DNA from: Papaver somniferum
Lineage: Eukaryota; Streptophyta; Magnoliopsida; Ranunculales; Papaveraceae
Assembly: GCF_003573695.1 (NCBI RefSeq)
Contig: NC_039361.1
Coordinates: 35,343,702 to 35,407,701 of the forward strand
Direction: 5' to 3'
Length of the DNA stretch: 64,000 nt
Positions 34,013-46,898 of the stretch are shown piece after piece. Numbering within the stretch: the stretch's first letter is position 1; each line of letters begins with the position of its first letter. The notes beneath the pieces were generated by a model, which worked only from the letters and a program-made list of their open reading frames with translations, made no database searches and was not told the DNA's origin. A program made the position numbers and the translations under genes.

Positions 34013-34986
34013 TGTATGTACACATTTCATTGTCCACCATGTGTACAGGAAGAGACACGTGGAAAGCATGCAAAGCGAGACATCAAAACATGATAACAAG
34101 CAGTCATAACCTAGGGGAGCATCTCATCAGAAATTGTCACCGGTCAGCAGATCTGACGGTCAAGGACTGAGGATCACAGAGGTATGATGGCAAAGAGGAG
34201 CACCAGATAATACCCCTCGGGTTTTAGTACATCCTATCCCGAGGAAGATCCAAGATCAACGTCTGAGAGAGATATTGACTGACACGGATGTGACCAGACT
34301 AAGAGACACTTGTCTGGCACGAGCGGAAGTCCAACTGCGCGCATTAAATACCAAGAGATAAACACGCGTCAATCAGCTCGTGGAACAAGCGAGGATAGAT
34401 CTTCGTATTCAAGCTTAGACCGCATGATATGGCGAAGACCTCTGCGTGATGGGCACAAAGCACAAGAATATAAGGTTGCAACGTCTTCTCAGAAGTAGGA
34501 CCCACGTTTCAACCCTATAAATACCCCTCTCTACTAAGAGAAAATGGGTCGACCAATCCACAATCCTTAGAAGAGAACATAAGAGAGAGAAAGAGTAAGT
34601 AAATCCCTTGCTTCCGCAGACTAATGTATACTCAAAAATCATTCGACTATCTTTGTAAACATTCAATATATAGTGAAACACCAACCCCCGTGGATGTAGG
34701 CCTTAGAGCTGAACCACGTAAATCTCCATCTTATTTATATTTCAGCACTTTTATATTCATCGTATATCCCTTGTGATTCGTATTTATGTTCCTATTTGTA
34801 GTCTTCCTCCTTATAGTTCAATTCCTGGTATTACTCGACTAGGCAGTGATGAGCCCGAGGGCTTTGAGTCGATGAATCGATAGTATCATCCATTCTATGC
34901 ATGTGTCATTTAATTCAAGAGTTTTTTTGTATGTGCGAACATTGTTTGTGAACACGTAGGGTGCCCTCGTGATTTATGTGTTCACA
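34013..34986 (+). repeat. 5' LTR of the gypsy element
   Basis: 974 bp. A TATA box TATAAATA lies at 34516-34523, preceded by a G/C-containing promoter region. The LTR is nearly identical to the right LTR, with a few substitutions per hundred bases and small indels. Confidence 0.9.
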
Positions 34987-35578
34987 ATATGGCGCTAGAA
35001 ACAGGGACTTTGTCCCGGTAAAAGATTTATCTTATCCTGTGATTTCACCTTAAACGCGCATTATGACTTTGCTCTATTATTTTTAGCAGCACTTATCTGT
35101 TTATTAGCCAATGAATACTAAGGCTTCAGCGTGCTTTCAAAACCTTTTTTATTCTGGGTTTACCGTCTTTATCTTCAGGGACACCATTTCAAAACAGACA
35201 AATCCATGGCTATCTATCACAGATCTGCACGTGCGGCGTATTTTAAACTAAGTAAAAGACTTAATAATCAGATTCACGAGTATTCGCTACGGATCTGCCT
35301 TTTCAAAAGGTTTCCTATTTTTATCTTCACTGCGGATATAGATCCATGATTGTTTATTAGAGGATATGTACTGCGAAAACAAGACCGTTGAATTCTTTAT
35401 GTTTTTTCTTTTATTAAGTCCCCCAGGCAACTCTCTTCTTTCTTAAGGTAAACACTTTTTATTCCATACATTTTACGAATACGAATAACACCAACCCGAT
35501 CCACGTGGATATCTCTGGTTCTCTTTATTTGAAATTCTCCTATGCAGAAGGACCCAAGATGGAAAATACACTAGAGGC

Positions 35579-36549
35579 ATGAAAACCAAAGCCTCATCAA
35601 AGGAAACACCGAGGACTACCCCGGTCATGACCCGAAGTAAGCAGAAAGGAGACAAAGCTAAGAAAGCTAATCAGAGGCAAGATGCTGCGGAAATCACCTC
35701 ACCTATGAACACTAACTCCATTGCAGCCGCGACTCTCAAAGCAGCAGCGGCGAAGAGCAGTGCGACTGCTGCGGCCCTCCAGGATGCAGAAGCTAACAAA
35801 ACTTTGGCTACAAACCAAGTCCATCAGCAAAGAGAAGGGGTGGCAGAATCTATGACACATCAGCCCGCACACCCGCCAGCCTTCGGAATACCGTCAACGA
35901 ACGGTCAGAATCAAACTATACCAGTGGTTCTAGCACCGCGGGTGGAAACTCAACCGAGGGGACCAAACTTGGAGATACCAACAATCGAAGCTGATCCTCT
36001 ACCACCCTTAATACGCACAGTAGATGAAGGGGCACCATGGCCGTAGGGGTACAAGCAGGAACTCCCAATCAGGGGTCTAACCAGTCCCATCGACTGATGG
36101 CAGAGCTCGAAGAATTGAAGATGAGCCAGCAGGTCTACACAGATTTCGTAGCTCTGCTGGCCAGAAAAAATCAAGACTTAAAAGATCGGATTTCCCAAAG
36201 CACGAAGACCAGCCAAAAACTTGACGAAGAAAATTCTAAGGCACCAGAGCCTAATCGAGACCGAAGAATCATCCTAGCAAACGCCTCTAGAGGAAGCAGT
36301 GCATCTGATCCGGATTATGCCGCCGAAGACTCAGATTATTACGACAGTGAGGATCGAAGAAAAAAACGTTCAACTGAGTATGCGAACGGGGGACATTACC
36401 GCGCGATGGAAGAGCTGCGTGATAAGATGATGGCTGAGATCAGGCAGCTAAAAGCCAGACAAGGCGGAGGAAGGCTAGAAGAGGTGATGAAAGAGGCTAA
36501 CTCCATGCCCCTAACTCATCGCCTGGAAAACACCCCCATTCCGCTGAAG
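35579..36549 (+). pseudogene. Gypsy gag, N-terminal part
   Basis: An Ala/Gln-rich low-complexity N-terminus (ATLKAAAAKSSATAAALQDA) up to a stop at 36044, then a second frame from 36037 with a coiled-coil segment (LMAELEELKMSQQVY) and an acidic stretch (DPDYAAEDSDYYDSEDRRKKR) up to a TGA at 36550. Long N-terminal extensions before the gag core are usual in Tat-type elements. A frameshift near 36040 and the TGA inactivate it. Confidence 0.7.
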
Positions 36550-36552
36550 TGA

Positions 36553-37672
36553 CCTGTCCCAACTTTTGAATGCTATGGCGGGTCCAGTGATCCCGCGGCA
36601 CATATCCGGTATTATAATTGTATCTTAGCCCGATGGAGTCAAAACGACGCCGTCCTCTGTAGGTATTTCCCATCAAGTCTGAAGGGGTCGGCTTTGTCTT
36701 GGTTTGACAACTTTCCACCTGACTCCATCAATTCCTACGATCAACTCGCAGAGAAATTCTTGAGAACCTACATGTACAACAAAGCTGTCAACACCGGAAT
36801 GGATAAACTCTTTCCACTGGCAATTGGTTACAAGGAGAATACAAGGGACTACACCAACAGATGACATAAGATCTTCCAAGCTATAGGGAGTGTAGATCCC
36901 GTAGTGAGCATCAACTGCTACAAATGGGGATTAGACCGAATAAGTCCACTGTTTGTTGAGATCCACGGAAGCGTACCTAAGACAGAAGGAGATCTTCGAA
37001 TAATTATTGAGAAGCATGCTTGTATTGAAGAAATCCAGCGTGAGAACCCGAGGGCACAAACGCAAAGGTCTCACCGTACTAATTCCGCAGAACAAACCAG
37101 CGGGGCCAAAAGGAATAGCTCAGTGGAACGACCGCACGAAGATAAGAAGGAACGAAGAGATGATCGACAAAAAGGCGATCGAAAATTTGAAGTTCAGGTT
37201 TATACGAAGCTCAATGCTAGATACGCTCGGATCTTGCGAGAGATCAAGGAAAGGGAAAATTTGGAGTGGCCATGGTCTAAGGGAAAACAACCCCCAAGGA
37301 CCGAGAAGTCAAAATATTACTGTGAGTATCATTGCTTCAATGGTCACCAGACCGAGAAATGCAAAAAACTCAAAATAATGATCCAAAAGTTGATTGATGC
37401 TGGCGAACTCAAGCAATACATACAAAAGGAAGTCACCGAGGATAGATCCAAACGAACCAAGCAAGTCCAACTTCCAGAGGGAAACCGTACAATCAACACC
37501 ATTTCCTGTTCCGAAGCCGTAGGACCCTCACTTACAGCGCAGATAGGAAAGAGGCTAAGAAAGCAATTCTAAGATTACTGCGAGTTATATAAGATTTATG
37601 GCGTAGAGGTGGACGAGCACGAAGAGTGGATGGACGCACCTATCATCTTCGATACTGAAGACATCTAAGAAG
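36553..37672 (+). pseudogene. Gypsy gag core (retrotrans_gag) and zinc-knuckle-like motif
   Basis: The frame reads YGGSSDPAAHIRYYNC, then CRYFPSSLKGSALSWFDNFPP and SINSYDQLAEKFLRTYM, the conserved retrotransposon capsid core. It is interrupted by TGA at 36862, where Trp or Arg would be expected. It continues to CEYHCFNGHQTEKC, a variant of the CxYHxxxGHxTxxC knuckle of Tat gag. It ends at stops near 37570 and 37666. Confidence 0.8.
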
Positions 37673-37674
37673 AT

Positions 37675-38067
37675 ATGGAAGAACATAACGATCCCTTATT
37701 CCTCACACTACCAGTGGCCGGATATAACCTTAAAAAGATCGTCATCGACGGGGGAAGCTCAGTTAGTGTTCTTTTGTACGACACCTTCAAACGGATGAAG
37801 CTCAATGATGAGCAGCTGATGTCCTCTTATTACACCATCTACGGGTTTAACGGAGCACCCACAAAGCCGTTGGGAGACATCGTGTTACAGGTGGACTCCG
37901 GTCCCATGAAGGTAGAAACACGGTTCAGCGTGGTAGACGCCCCATCCCCCTATAACGCCATTATTGGCCGAAAATGGGTACACAAACTCAAGGGAGTGGC
38001 AACAACTTACTACCAATATCTTAGGTTCCCTACACCCGAGGGAATAATGGAAATCAAGGGAAATTGA
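37675..38067 (+). pseudogene. Gypsy aspartic protease
   Basis: Contains VIDGGSSVSVL (the D-x-G catalytic motif of the retroviral-type protease), YGFNGAPTKPLGDIVL (flap region) and YNAIIGRKWVHKLKG, the second conserved block. Same frame as the gag core and RT, separated only by stops. Ends at a TGA. Confidence 0.85.
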
Positions 38068-38328
38068 GTCTCTTCAAAGGAGTTCCAGGACACTCAGGAT
38101 CGTATTAACAACGAACATGAAGAGCAGCGAAAAACCCGAAGGGCCAAAAACAAAGAAGCTGCGAAAGAAAAGGCCATAGACCTGTTCCTCAAGGAAACCG
38201 CGGGGAAGATCTTGACAAATAATGATAATGTTCTTAACACAGAGGCAAGTACTTCAACAGCCAACGAAGAACAGGAACATACCAAATAGCAATTAAAGAA
38301 TGTCCCTGTCCTTGGGGACCCAAAGCCG

Positions 38329-39816
38329 ATGTTCACACCAGTGGAGCCCGTAAAAGAAATCAACGTAGGAACAGAAGAAAATCCGAAGATGATCAAAATA
38401 GAGAACATAATAGACGAAGAAAAAGAAGCTTCCTTAACCAAACTACTTAAGGAATACGCGGATGTATTCGCCTGGAAGTTAGGAGACATGCCGGGGATTG
38501 ATCCAAAAATAATCCGACACGAGCTACGCATCAAACCAGGCACGCCACCTTTCAGGCAGAAAATAAGAAAAGTTGCACCAGAGTATCATAAGGCAGTAGA
38601 GAAAGAGCTCAGAAAATTTCTAGAAGCAGGCTTCATCAAGGAAGTCAAGTACCCAACATGGATCTCGGACATGGTCATCGTTCCCAAGAAAAACGGAGGG
38701 GTTAGAATATGCATCGACTTTACTAACCTCAACAAGGCATGTCCAAAAGACAGCTATCCACTACCGAGCATAGATCAACTGGTCGAAGCAGTGGAAGGGT
38801 ACGAAGATCTATCATTCATGGATGGATATTCTGGTTACAACCAAGTAGTCCTGACATAAGAAGATCAACAACACACAACATTCTACACCCCGCACGACCT
38901 TTATTGCTACACTAGAATGCCCTTCGGACTTCGAAACGCATGGGCAACTTACCAAAGAATAGTCGATGCTATCTTCAAGCCATGGATTGGTAGTACCCTG
39001 GAAGTCTACGTTGACGACATGCTCGTCAAAAGTAGGCTGCGCAAAGATCATCACCAAGATCCGAGAGATATTTTTTAAGCAATGAGAAAACATCACATGA
39101 AAGTAAATCCAGAAAAGTGCACCTTCGGTGTCACCTCAGGGAAATTTCTCAGATACCTGGTAACAAAAAGGGGCATTGAGGTAGACCCCGCAAAGATTCA
39201 GGCCATAGTGGAAATGCCATCTCCGAAGAATTTGAAAGAAGTGCAAAAGATCAATAGATCCTTAGCATCCTTGGGCAGATTTATTGCCCGATCCTCGGAC
39301 AAATGCAAACATTTTTTTCAATATTCTCAAAAAAGGGAGTAAGTTTGAATGGACCACAGAGTGTGAAGAAGCCTTCTAAAAAGTCAAGGAATACCTGGAT
39401 TCAATTCCGATCCTACAAAAACCTGATCCCGATGAGGTTTTGGCGCTGTACATAGCAGCGACATAAGACGCAGTTAGCGCTGTGCTGGTCAAAACCAGTA
39501 CGAAGATAGAACATCCTATCTATTATGTCAGCAAGACCCTCAATTCTGCGGAAAGGAATTACACGAAGATCGAACAACTCATCCTGGCATTAGTGTGGTC
39601 TACTTAAAAGCTGAGAACCTATTTCTTAACTCACTTCATCTGCGTCCCATGCAAAGCACCATTGGAAGCAGTCCTCAAAACGCGGGGAAAGTAGGAAGAA
39701 TAGCCAAGTGGAACACCCACCTGGACCAATTCAACATCATCCATGAAATTCAACACTCCCAAAAATCCCAAGTACTGGGGGATTTCTTAGCAGACCTCCC
39801 CCTGGACAACGATTAA
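38329..39816 (+). pseudogene. Gypsy reverse transcriptase and first RNase H
   Basis: RT motifs: FIKEVKYPTWISDMVIVPKK, RICIDFTNLNKACPKDSYPLP, FMDGYSGYNQ, MPFGLRNAWATYQ and VYVDDMLVKS (catalytic YVDD intact). Stops at 38857 and 39076, and a frameshift near 39340. RNase H follows in fragments (EEAF stop KVKEYLDSIP, AVSAVLV, YYVSKTLNSAERNYTKIEQL). Several stops fall at sites where CAA or CAG is expected, as from methyl-C deamination. Confidence 0.85.
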
Positions 39817-40300
39817 GAGATTAGGGGCATACCAGAAGCTGACGAGGAAAATAAGGACCCGGTTGATGTCCTCGAACCCACGAGCCAAAGACGATGTGAA
39901 GTCTTCGTCGATGGTTCCAAAAATAAGGAAGGGGCGGGAATAGGCATTGTCATCACCACCCAAACCGGAGAAAGGATCGTACATGCACTCAGATTGGAGT
40001 TCAAAGAGCATACTAACAACATCGTCGAATACGAGGCAGTCGTACATGCCCTCCACTTGATAATAGAGATGTGGGTAACTGATGTAAGACTGACAAGTGA
40101 CTCACAGCTTGTCATACGACAAATAGGGTTCGAATACAATGTATACGACGATACCCTCTCAGCTTACATGGCCTTGGTCCAAACATTGACATCGCAAATA
40201 CCGAACATCAAGTTCAGGCAATTATGCAAGAGAGATCTCAGGCACGCGGATGCCCTAGCATATATATCATTCATGCTGAAGGACAAGAATATCGAAGCTA
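39817..40300 (+). pseudogene. Gypsy additional (archaeal-type) RNase H
   Basis: An open stretch in the same frame as the integrase: EVFVDGSKNKEGAGIGIVI (Asp), NNIVEYEAVVHALHL (Glu), RLTSDSQLVIRQI (Asp) and LRHADALAYIS (last Asp). All four catalytic acidic residues are present. A second RNase H after the usual one is the hallmark of Tat-lineage gypsy elements. It is separated from the first RNase H by a single TAA. Confidence 0.85.
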
Positions 40301-40479
40301 TCAAAATAAAAAGGGTATACGAGCCTTCAATTGCATCACAATTTTCCTTTGCTACCAATCAAGATACAGTGGAAGAAAATATCGAAGATCAGATGGGAGA
40401 AGACATCCATAACGATTTCGACGAAGAAGAAATCCTGTCGAGAGCAAATCAAGACGAAGATTTTAGCAACGAAGATGAT

Positions 40480-41340
40480 TGGAGAATGGTGATTTATGCG
40501 TTTCTCAAGGATGGAACATTACCCGCGGATCATAAACAAGCCAGGAAAATACTCTCCAAAGTAGGAAGATATGATCTTCGGGATGGGGTCCTGTACAAGA
40601 AATCTTTCCTCGGACCGTTACTACGTTGCTTATCCAGGAAAGAGGGGCATCGAATTCTAAACGACATTCATTACGGTGACGCAGGGAATCATGGAGGCAT
40701 GATATCACTAGCCGACAAAGCAAAAATGCAAGGATATTACTGGCCCACAATGATACAAGATGCCGCAAGAATGTCCCGACGATGTGAAGAATGTCAGCGT
40801 TTCGCCAAAAAGATACACGCGCCAGCAACAACGCTAAATTCTGTGGATAGTCCGTGGCCATTTGCAAAATGGGGCATAGATATCGTTGGGCCTTTCATCG
40901 AAGGATCAGGGAAAAGACGATTTTTGATAGTAGCCACGGACTACTTCAGTAAATGGGTGGAAGCTAAAGCCTTAGCCAGGATCAGAGACGTGGATGTGTT
41001 TACTTTCATATTCCAAAACATCATTTGCAGGTTCGGCATACCAGCGGAAATCGTGTCCGATAATGGTAAACAATTACAGGGAAAAATAGACATGCTCTTC
41101 GACACTTTCAAAATAAGGAAAACAAATCCACCCCCATATACCCTCAAGCAACGGACAAGCGGAAGCTACTAACAAGACCCTCGCCCTTATCCTCAAAAAG
41201 CAATTAGACGAACATAAGGGGGTGGTGAGCAGCTACACAATGTATTATGGGCATACAGGACAACACGAAGATCTGCCACCGGGGAATCCCCATTTCTCCT
41301 CACTTATGGAGCTGAAGCAGTCATCCCAACAGAGATCCTC
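40480..41340 (+). pseudogene. Gypsy integrase
   Basis: The zinc-binding H-H-C-C region is HRILNDIHYGDAGNHGG followed by YYWPTMIQDA and CEECQRF. The catalytic core has WGIDIVGPF (first Asp), FSKWVEAKAL and IPAEIVSDNGKQL (second Asp). The Glu segment (NGQAEATNK) is in another frame after a frameshift near 41135. The frame ends at a stop at 41172 and decayed sequence continues. Confidence 0.85.
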
Positions 41341-41676
41341 ATGCCAACCACAAAGACCGAAGCATGGGAGAAAAATCTCACAACAGACATGATGTTAGAG
41401 AGACTGGACGACCTGGAAGAAAGGAGGGAAGCAGCATTGCAAAAGATGGAAAATTATCAACGAAGATTAGCGAGAGAATACAAAAAGGTTAAGCTTCGAA
41501 ATTTTGTAGAAGGGCAGTATGTGCTAAGAACAATCCCGCAGTATCAACGAGAGAAAAATGGGGAAGTTAGCACCTACATGGGGAGGACCTTTTATAATAC
41601 ACGACATTGCGGGAAACGGTTCCTACTATCTTCGCAATCTGAAAGGCGAGGTCCTCCGACACCCTTGGAATGCTAA
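41341..41676 (+). pseudogene. Gypsy post-integrase pol segment
   Basis: Lys/Glu/Arg-rich sequence MMLERLDDLEERREAALQKMENYQRRLAREYKKVK, then FVEGQYVLRTIPQYQREKNGE, a typical C-terminal end of plant gypsy Pol (normally ...GDLVLRK...). No chromodomain seen. The pol frame is lost shortly after. Confidence 0.7.
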
Positions 41677-42401
41677 ATGGCTCAAACCGTACTACCCATA
41701 GGAGCAGCGCAGCTTTGCATCTGCGTGAAGAATACCAGAAGAAGAAGGCAGCGTAACCGCTCTACATGTTTCTATCTCTGGACGAGGAGTAGCAGGCCTC
41801 AATCTATCAATCAAATGAACTTTTTGCAAAATCTTCGAGCAAACGAAATGGTCAAAAGGCCCGCTGGGTGAACGCATGTACATTACATAATAAATTAACA
41901 ATATTGGGGAAAGTAGTTAATCTACAATCTCTCAGAGCTCCCCTATCAGTGTCTATGAGTGTAAGACCATGGGGAAGGCACCCAACAGAAAGAGATACCC
42001 AACCAATTTTAAGGCAGGGGGTCGACGAAATGGGTGCATGTAAATATTTCAAATAAGCATCCCATATCCTAGAACGCTGGCTCGGCCCCCATCGTTTGGG
42101 AATCCTCTGGCCCAGGATTCGCCAGCGGGGTGACAGGTCTCAAGACGATCATGAAGGTACCTACCTTCGGTGTCGCACCCAAACACTCAAACTTTTTACA
42201 AAGAAAGTTATTTCTAATTTAACGCTTCACAATACTTAAAATAAAAATGAATTGATAACGCAGGTATGCCAAAAGGATGATCCATTCCATAAAGAGTTGA
42301 TTACAAGTTCAACAAATAAGAAAGAGCAAGAAACACATCAAAAAATGATCCGGAACTATATAATCAACGAGGATCAACTTTTTATGACTAATAAAAGAAA
42401 T

Positions 42402-45400
42402 CTACTTGGACGTTACAACTCCATCAGCAGGGTTGTCTTTGCGAGATGAAGGTACGCTACCACCTGAAGAAGGCTCAGAAGAACCAGGCAAGGGAGCGGG
42501 TGGGAGACGACGTGGATAATTCTTGACAAGACCATGTTCGTATTTAAGATAAAGTTCAATCTTGTCTAGGACTTTGTTGGTATCCTCAGCTAACTGACAT
42601 CGATCTTTATATGTGATAGAAGCGGTCCGCTGGTGGGCCTGAGACAACAATGAAGATAGGTGTTCCGCCTCTTTGGAGGCAATCTCTGCTGCTTCCTCAC
42701 GAGATGCGGCCAACCCTTTGAAATAGTTGGTTTGTCCCTCCTGCTGCACCAAGGAAGATTGAGATTTTTCAAGCTCATCATTTGCTGCGTGAAGCTGTCC
42801 CTCGAGCGCTGAAAACAAGAAATACCAAGGGGTTAAAACAAAGAAATAACAGAATCACACTCGATAAAACGAGGTTATACCTTCGACATTAGTCGAAGCC
42901 TCTTCATACTCATTAAAAACTGTGTCCCGTGCCTTATCAAGAAAGTCATACTCGTCGGATAATTTCTTACAATCCATTTGAAGGTTCGTAAGAGCAAATT
43001 GACTCGCATCTAAGTCTACCTGCTTCATTGAATCCAAGTGACAAAGATGGTTGACTTCATCATTCATCTCCCCCATCCTTTTATGGAGTCGATACACATT
43101 TACTTTGAGATCTCTCTCAGACTCCACTTGGCGGGCAACATCAGCTCGGGACGCTGCTAGGGCTTTACTAAGAGCGCTGACCTCAGCCCTAGCATTATCT
43201 CTTTCTTCGGTAAGAAGGAGCATACTATCCCTAACCCCGGGGCCTAAGAAGGAACGAGCCTGTCGTAACTCTTCTTCCAAAAGGCGCACTCTAGCCTCTA
43301 AGTCTGAAGCATGTCTTCGAGCTTCCCGCAGGTTATCACGCGTCCATAACAGCGTACCATTGAACAGACGACGGTCATGGTTGTACTTATTTTGCATATC
43401 AACCATTTGTGTTCGCTTTTCACGCCACTCAGCTGCTAAGGCGTTGTGCTCATCAGCACGAGCGTTCCACTTTACGACTTCGCTTTTCAACTTCCCCACC
43501 AACTCTACAATATGGGATTTCTGCCATTCCATTTCTTTCTGAAGCCATATCATCTCGGGGACTCCACCCACTGAAGATAGGGTGGGGAAACTCAGACTGA
43601 ACACCAAAGTAAAAATAGGGAATCACAAGGAGTGAAATATTGGTAAAATACGAACCTGTGATGGACGAGACATTTCTGCGAGTCTGCTCCAATTCGTTGC
43701 GGACTGTATCAAGCTCTGAACGAAGAATCTCCTCAGCGTTACCCAGATGTATTTTTCCTTAAGACGGCCCCTCAGTTCATTTATCTCCACTTCAGCCGCA
43801 GACAGTTCCTCTTCTCTATGACGAAGCTTAGCCTCCAACTTTAAAGACTTTGCTTTGAAGAATTGGTACATAACATGGTTACAATGTTCGCTCCTCATCA
43901 TCTATGGCTCAAACAACAAACATTATTACACCGAAGGGTTCGGATATCACGAAGAAAAAAGTACAAGGATTTACCTCCAAGACACGCTGCTGGGGAAAAC
44001 CGTACTGGTACCCATCAGCTATGGCCATCATATCAGCAACAGAGGATGGAGGGTCAACCACCAGGTTAGCTTCCGAAGCTCTCAAATTCTTCTCCCACAT
44101 CTCATCAACACGGTCCTCAGAAGACAATTGCATCATCTGACGAGTATAAGCGTCGAAATTCTTCTCACCAGTGACCACTGAGGCAGGATTAGGGACGAAC
44201 ATCAGATTCTTCTTCTTAAGCCAAGCCAAGATGGCATCTTCACCCTCAGGCATCAGCGAGTGAGGGAAGTCCTCCGAAGGAGACTCAACCGCAGACTTCT
44301 CCTTGGTTGTTATCTCCTCATCCGCGCAAGTTTCGACATCACAACTCTCAGCATGACCACCTGCGTTTTCAGCCTGCTGACCAGTGGCACCCTCTTTACC
44401 AAGATTCCCAAGCACATCCCAATCTTCATTTGGGGAAAGCAATGAGAAGTCTTCGGAAATACCCATGGCAACATTTACATCAAAGGATTCCCCTGCGGAA
44501 TATATCTTACCAAAGGAAAATTATGGGGAAATAACGGGCAGAGTACCCACAACCTCATTCCCACCAGCAACAAATCCTTCACCACCCGCGACAACTTCTT
44601 CTTCACCATTACCACCCTCGTCATCAGGAGGAGAAGTATCAGTGCGTTCTTACCTATTGGACATTTCTTCATCCTCAGCAAACCCTTGGTTCACAGGACT
44701 AGTAACCTCCTCATAAACCTCAGCCTCACCAGTTACAACAGTAGAAGATTTCTTGGGTCCAATTTTTTTCTTCTTCGACACCTAACAAACCAGTACACGT
44801 CCCAACAAAAGCTCATTTTCTCCCTCACTTAATTTTTTTTTCAACCAAGGAAAAAAAGGGGGAAAATAGAATAGAGAATATAAGAAGAAACTGTACCTTG
44901 GCAGTAGCAGCACTCTTCGGTGGAAGGGTAGCACCAGAACCCTCCTCCTCATCTACATCAACGACATCAAGAGCGTAAGGAAAATTCATGCCCGCAAAAT
45001 TCAGACGCCAAGGACAGAAATCTCCATATCGAGCAGGAGGAGTTTCACGAGGCTTGCTGTTTTCAGAAGGACGCCAACCGCGCGGACCAGGAATCCAACC
45101 GTAAGCCCAAGGGCCAACAATTTCAATGACATTAGCATGCCACTCATAATCATGATCACGCTTAATCCTTTCACGAGCAGGAAAGAGTTTCCGTTTAGCA
45201 GATCCCTCGGTGCGAGGAACATACTTCAGCTTGGCATCGCTCACCTCACTTAAAAGACGAATTTCACCCCGAGGAGCGGCAATGTTACGAAGACTAACAC
45301 TCCACGGTTTACGGTTCCTACTGTTGACATAATCCCCAAAGGATCTATTAAAATTTTGAGGAGTGTACCACTCTCTCTCAGCAGGATTTGGAACGTAGCA

Positions 45401-46302
45401 GGTCATCATCGTCTCCCCCTTGCTCCGCAGATAACATTCCTTCAGTGCACGAAGATAATTCTCAGACAATTGCGACACATGACGATTATGAGTGTTTGTG
45501 GAAGAACCTTCACGACTAGGCATCACATCATAATAAAAGGAGTCACCCGGCTTATACAGGGGCAACATGAGACCCGCCTCGAAGGCTCCAACCATAGTCA
45601 ACAGATGTAACTCATCAAACTGATACTTTGAGATGAGTTCGTAAGTGATATCATCATCAGGGGCATAGAAGAGAACCTCAAAGGCTAGAAGCTCATGTTT
45701 TTCCTGGAACATCTCAAGATCAATATGCTTGAACGTGACCTTCTTCTTACCAACTGAAACGATGCGTATCACTGGGGCAGCCTCTTCCTCGTCTGCGGAA
45801 TCTGACGTGGGACTCAATTATGAAGCCTTCCTTTTGGAAGGAAGATTTTTAGGTGGATCAGCTTTCAACATAGTACCCTTGGAGTACTTCTCCTTGAAAG
45901 AAACCGTTGGGGGAGGCGGCAAAGAACTCTGTAGGGGCACTGAAGGAGGAGCCATGGAACGAAGGGGCGGAACATCCAATGTTTCACTACGAGGAGGAGG
46001 AGCCCTCACACTCCTAGAATCATCACGAGGGGAAGCCTGCGTACTCCTAGAATCTTCACGAGGACGAGAAGGAGCGCGGTTAACAGCGTACCTAGACCCA
46101 AAAGGACCCTTCGGCAGATCCCCTTTCTTAGTAGGCAAAGCCTTCGTACCAGAAGAAGATGAAACCCTATGACCACGAGGATCCGTTTGCGAAGATTTAG
46201 AGGAAGCTTCCCCAAGTGGAGACTATCAGAGTCTCTACGCGGAGGGGATCTTGGCGGACTAGACGGCGGGGTCTGGTAAGGAACCTGCGGACGATCAGAC
46301 AT
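42402..46302 (-). CDS. Antisense multi-exon gene of the gypsy element (aORF), decayed in places
   Basis: Read on the minus strand from the ATG at 46300-46302 (MSDRPQVPYQTPPSSPP). A Pro/Arg/Ser-rich head (46302-45818) is followed by a folded domain (45817-44895: VTFKHIDLEMFQEKHELL...REWYTPQNFNRSFGDY...GPWAYGWIPGPRGWRP). A donor-like AAG|GTACAG comes next. After the intron there are acidic linkers (44780-44466), then DILAW/AILAWLKKKNLMFVPNPASVV and SSVADMMAIADGYQYG (44466-43970). Last come long coiled-coil exons (43901-43623, 43607-42855, 42818-42402) ending ADGVVTSK stop. A stop at 45815, one near 44645, one at 44520 and a frame change near 46200 show decay. Antisense ORFs downstream of pol are known in Tat elements; this product's function is unknown. 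Confidence 0.6.
42855..43607 (-). CDS. Coiled-coil exon of the antisense gene
   Basis: Long heptad-rich sequence: EMEWQKSHIVELVGKLKSEV, EARRHASDLEARVRLLEEEL, ALSKALAASRADVARQVESE and LHKRMGEMNDEVNHL. The plus-strand frames over this region are composition shadows. A donor-like GAAG|GTATAACC lies at about 42880 and the next exon (42818 downwards) continues the coiled coil (GQLHAANDELEKSQSSLVQQ). Confidence 0.6.
   Translation of the reverse strand: MVFSLSFPTLSSVGGVPEMIWLQKEMEWQKSHIVELVGKLKSEVVKWNARADEHNALAAEWREKRTQMVDMQNKYNHDRRLFNGTLLWTRDNLREARRHASDLEARVRLLEEELRQARSFLGPGVRDSMLLLTEERDNARAEVSALSKALAASRADVARQVESERDLKVNVYRLHKRMGEMNDEVNHLCHLDSMKQVDLDASQFALTNLQMDCKKLSDEYDFLDKARDTVFNEYEEASTNVEGITSFYRV
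44895..45814 (-). CDS. Conserved domain exon of the antisense gene
   Basis: About 305 codons without interruption. The segment YAPDDDITYELISKY...LHLLTMVGAFEAGLMLPLYKP followed by LSENYLRALKEC and YVPNPAEREWY has the layout of plant transposon-associated domains that precede a coiled coil. I cannot name the family with certainty. It is the best preserved part of the antisense gene and lacks Gag or Pol motifs. Its preservation, while gag-pol on the other strand is full of stops, may mean a shorter time without selection or simply chance. Confidence 0.55.
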
Positions 46303-46810
46303 AGCTACGAGGAAACACAAAAATAGTTTAGGAGAGAATACGAGGGGATCACTAAAGATTAAAAAACCCAGAAACTGATGGTTCATCCGGATTAACATCA
46401 AAAACCCTAAAATTTGAAAATAATCAGAAATACCCCATCAGAATCCAGAGATGACACTTAGATACAGACATATAGACTTTGTAACAAAGAACATATATGC
46501 TTCGACATATGTGTTCTTCGTCACAAAGCCAAAAGTACAGCAGCAGAAGAAAAACGGGTAGATACAACAACAGAAGATAGATAAATCAATGATAGAAATA
46601 ATGAAAAACCCCATACCTGTATAAAAGAGGACGACAAGCACCAACCACGGGCGAAGATAGAAAAATCAGAGAAATCAAAAGCAAGTTATCTTTAATACAG
46701 GGGCAGCAGCAGTCGAAAGCGAAAGAGTCAGAAAATTGAAAATAGGTTATCTTCCTCACGAGGACGACGATAATAAATGACTAAAGAACAAGAATATAAA
46801 ACAAAAACCA

Positions 46811-46870
46811 CATGAAGAGGATGAACACTGACAAGAAGAGGATGAACACTGACAAGAAGAGGATGAACGT
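46811..46870. repeat. Three tandem copies of a ~20 bp unit
   Basis: Unit GAAGAGGATGAACACTGACA repeated nearly perfectly three times, between the antisense gene start and its TATA box. Confidence 0.8.
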
Positions 46871-46890
46871 TATTTTCACATTCTCTTTCC

Positions 46891-46898
46891 TATTTATA
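46891..46898 (-). promoter_or_regulatory. TATA box for the antisense gene
   Basis: On the minus strand TATAAATA followed by GGAAAGAG, about 590 bp upstream of the antisense ATG and outside the LTR (which starts at 47069). A second dedicated promoter in the element, facing against gag-pol, is inferred. Confidence 0.45.

Noticed and set aside
43051..43600. Plus-strand Ser/Arg/Leu-rich frames opposite the coiled-coil exon
   Set aside because: Antisense composition shadow of a heptad-rich frame; no domain.
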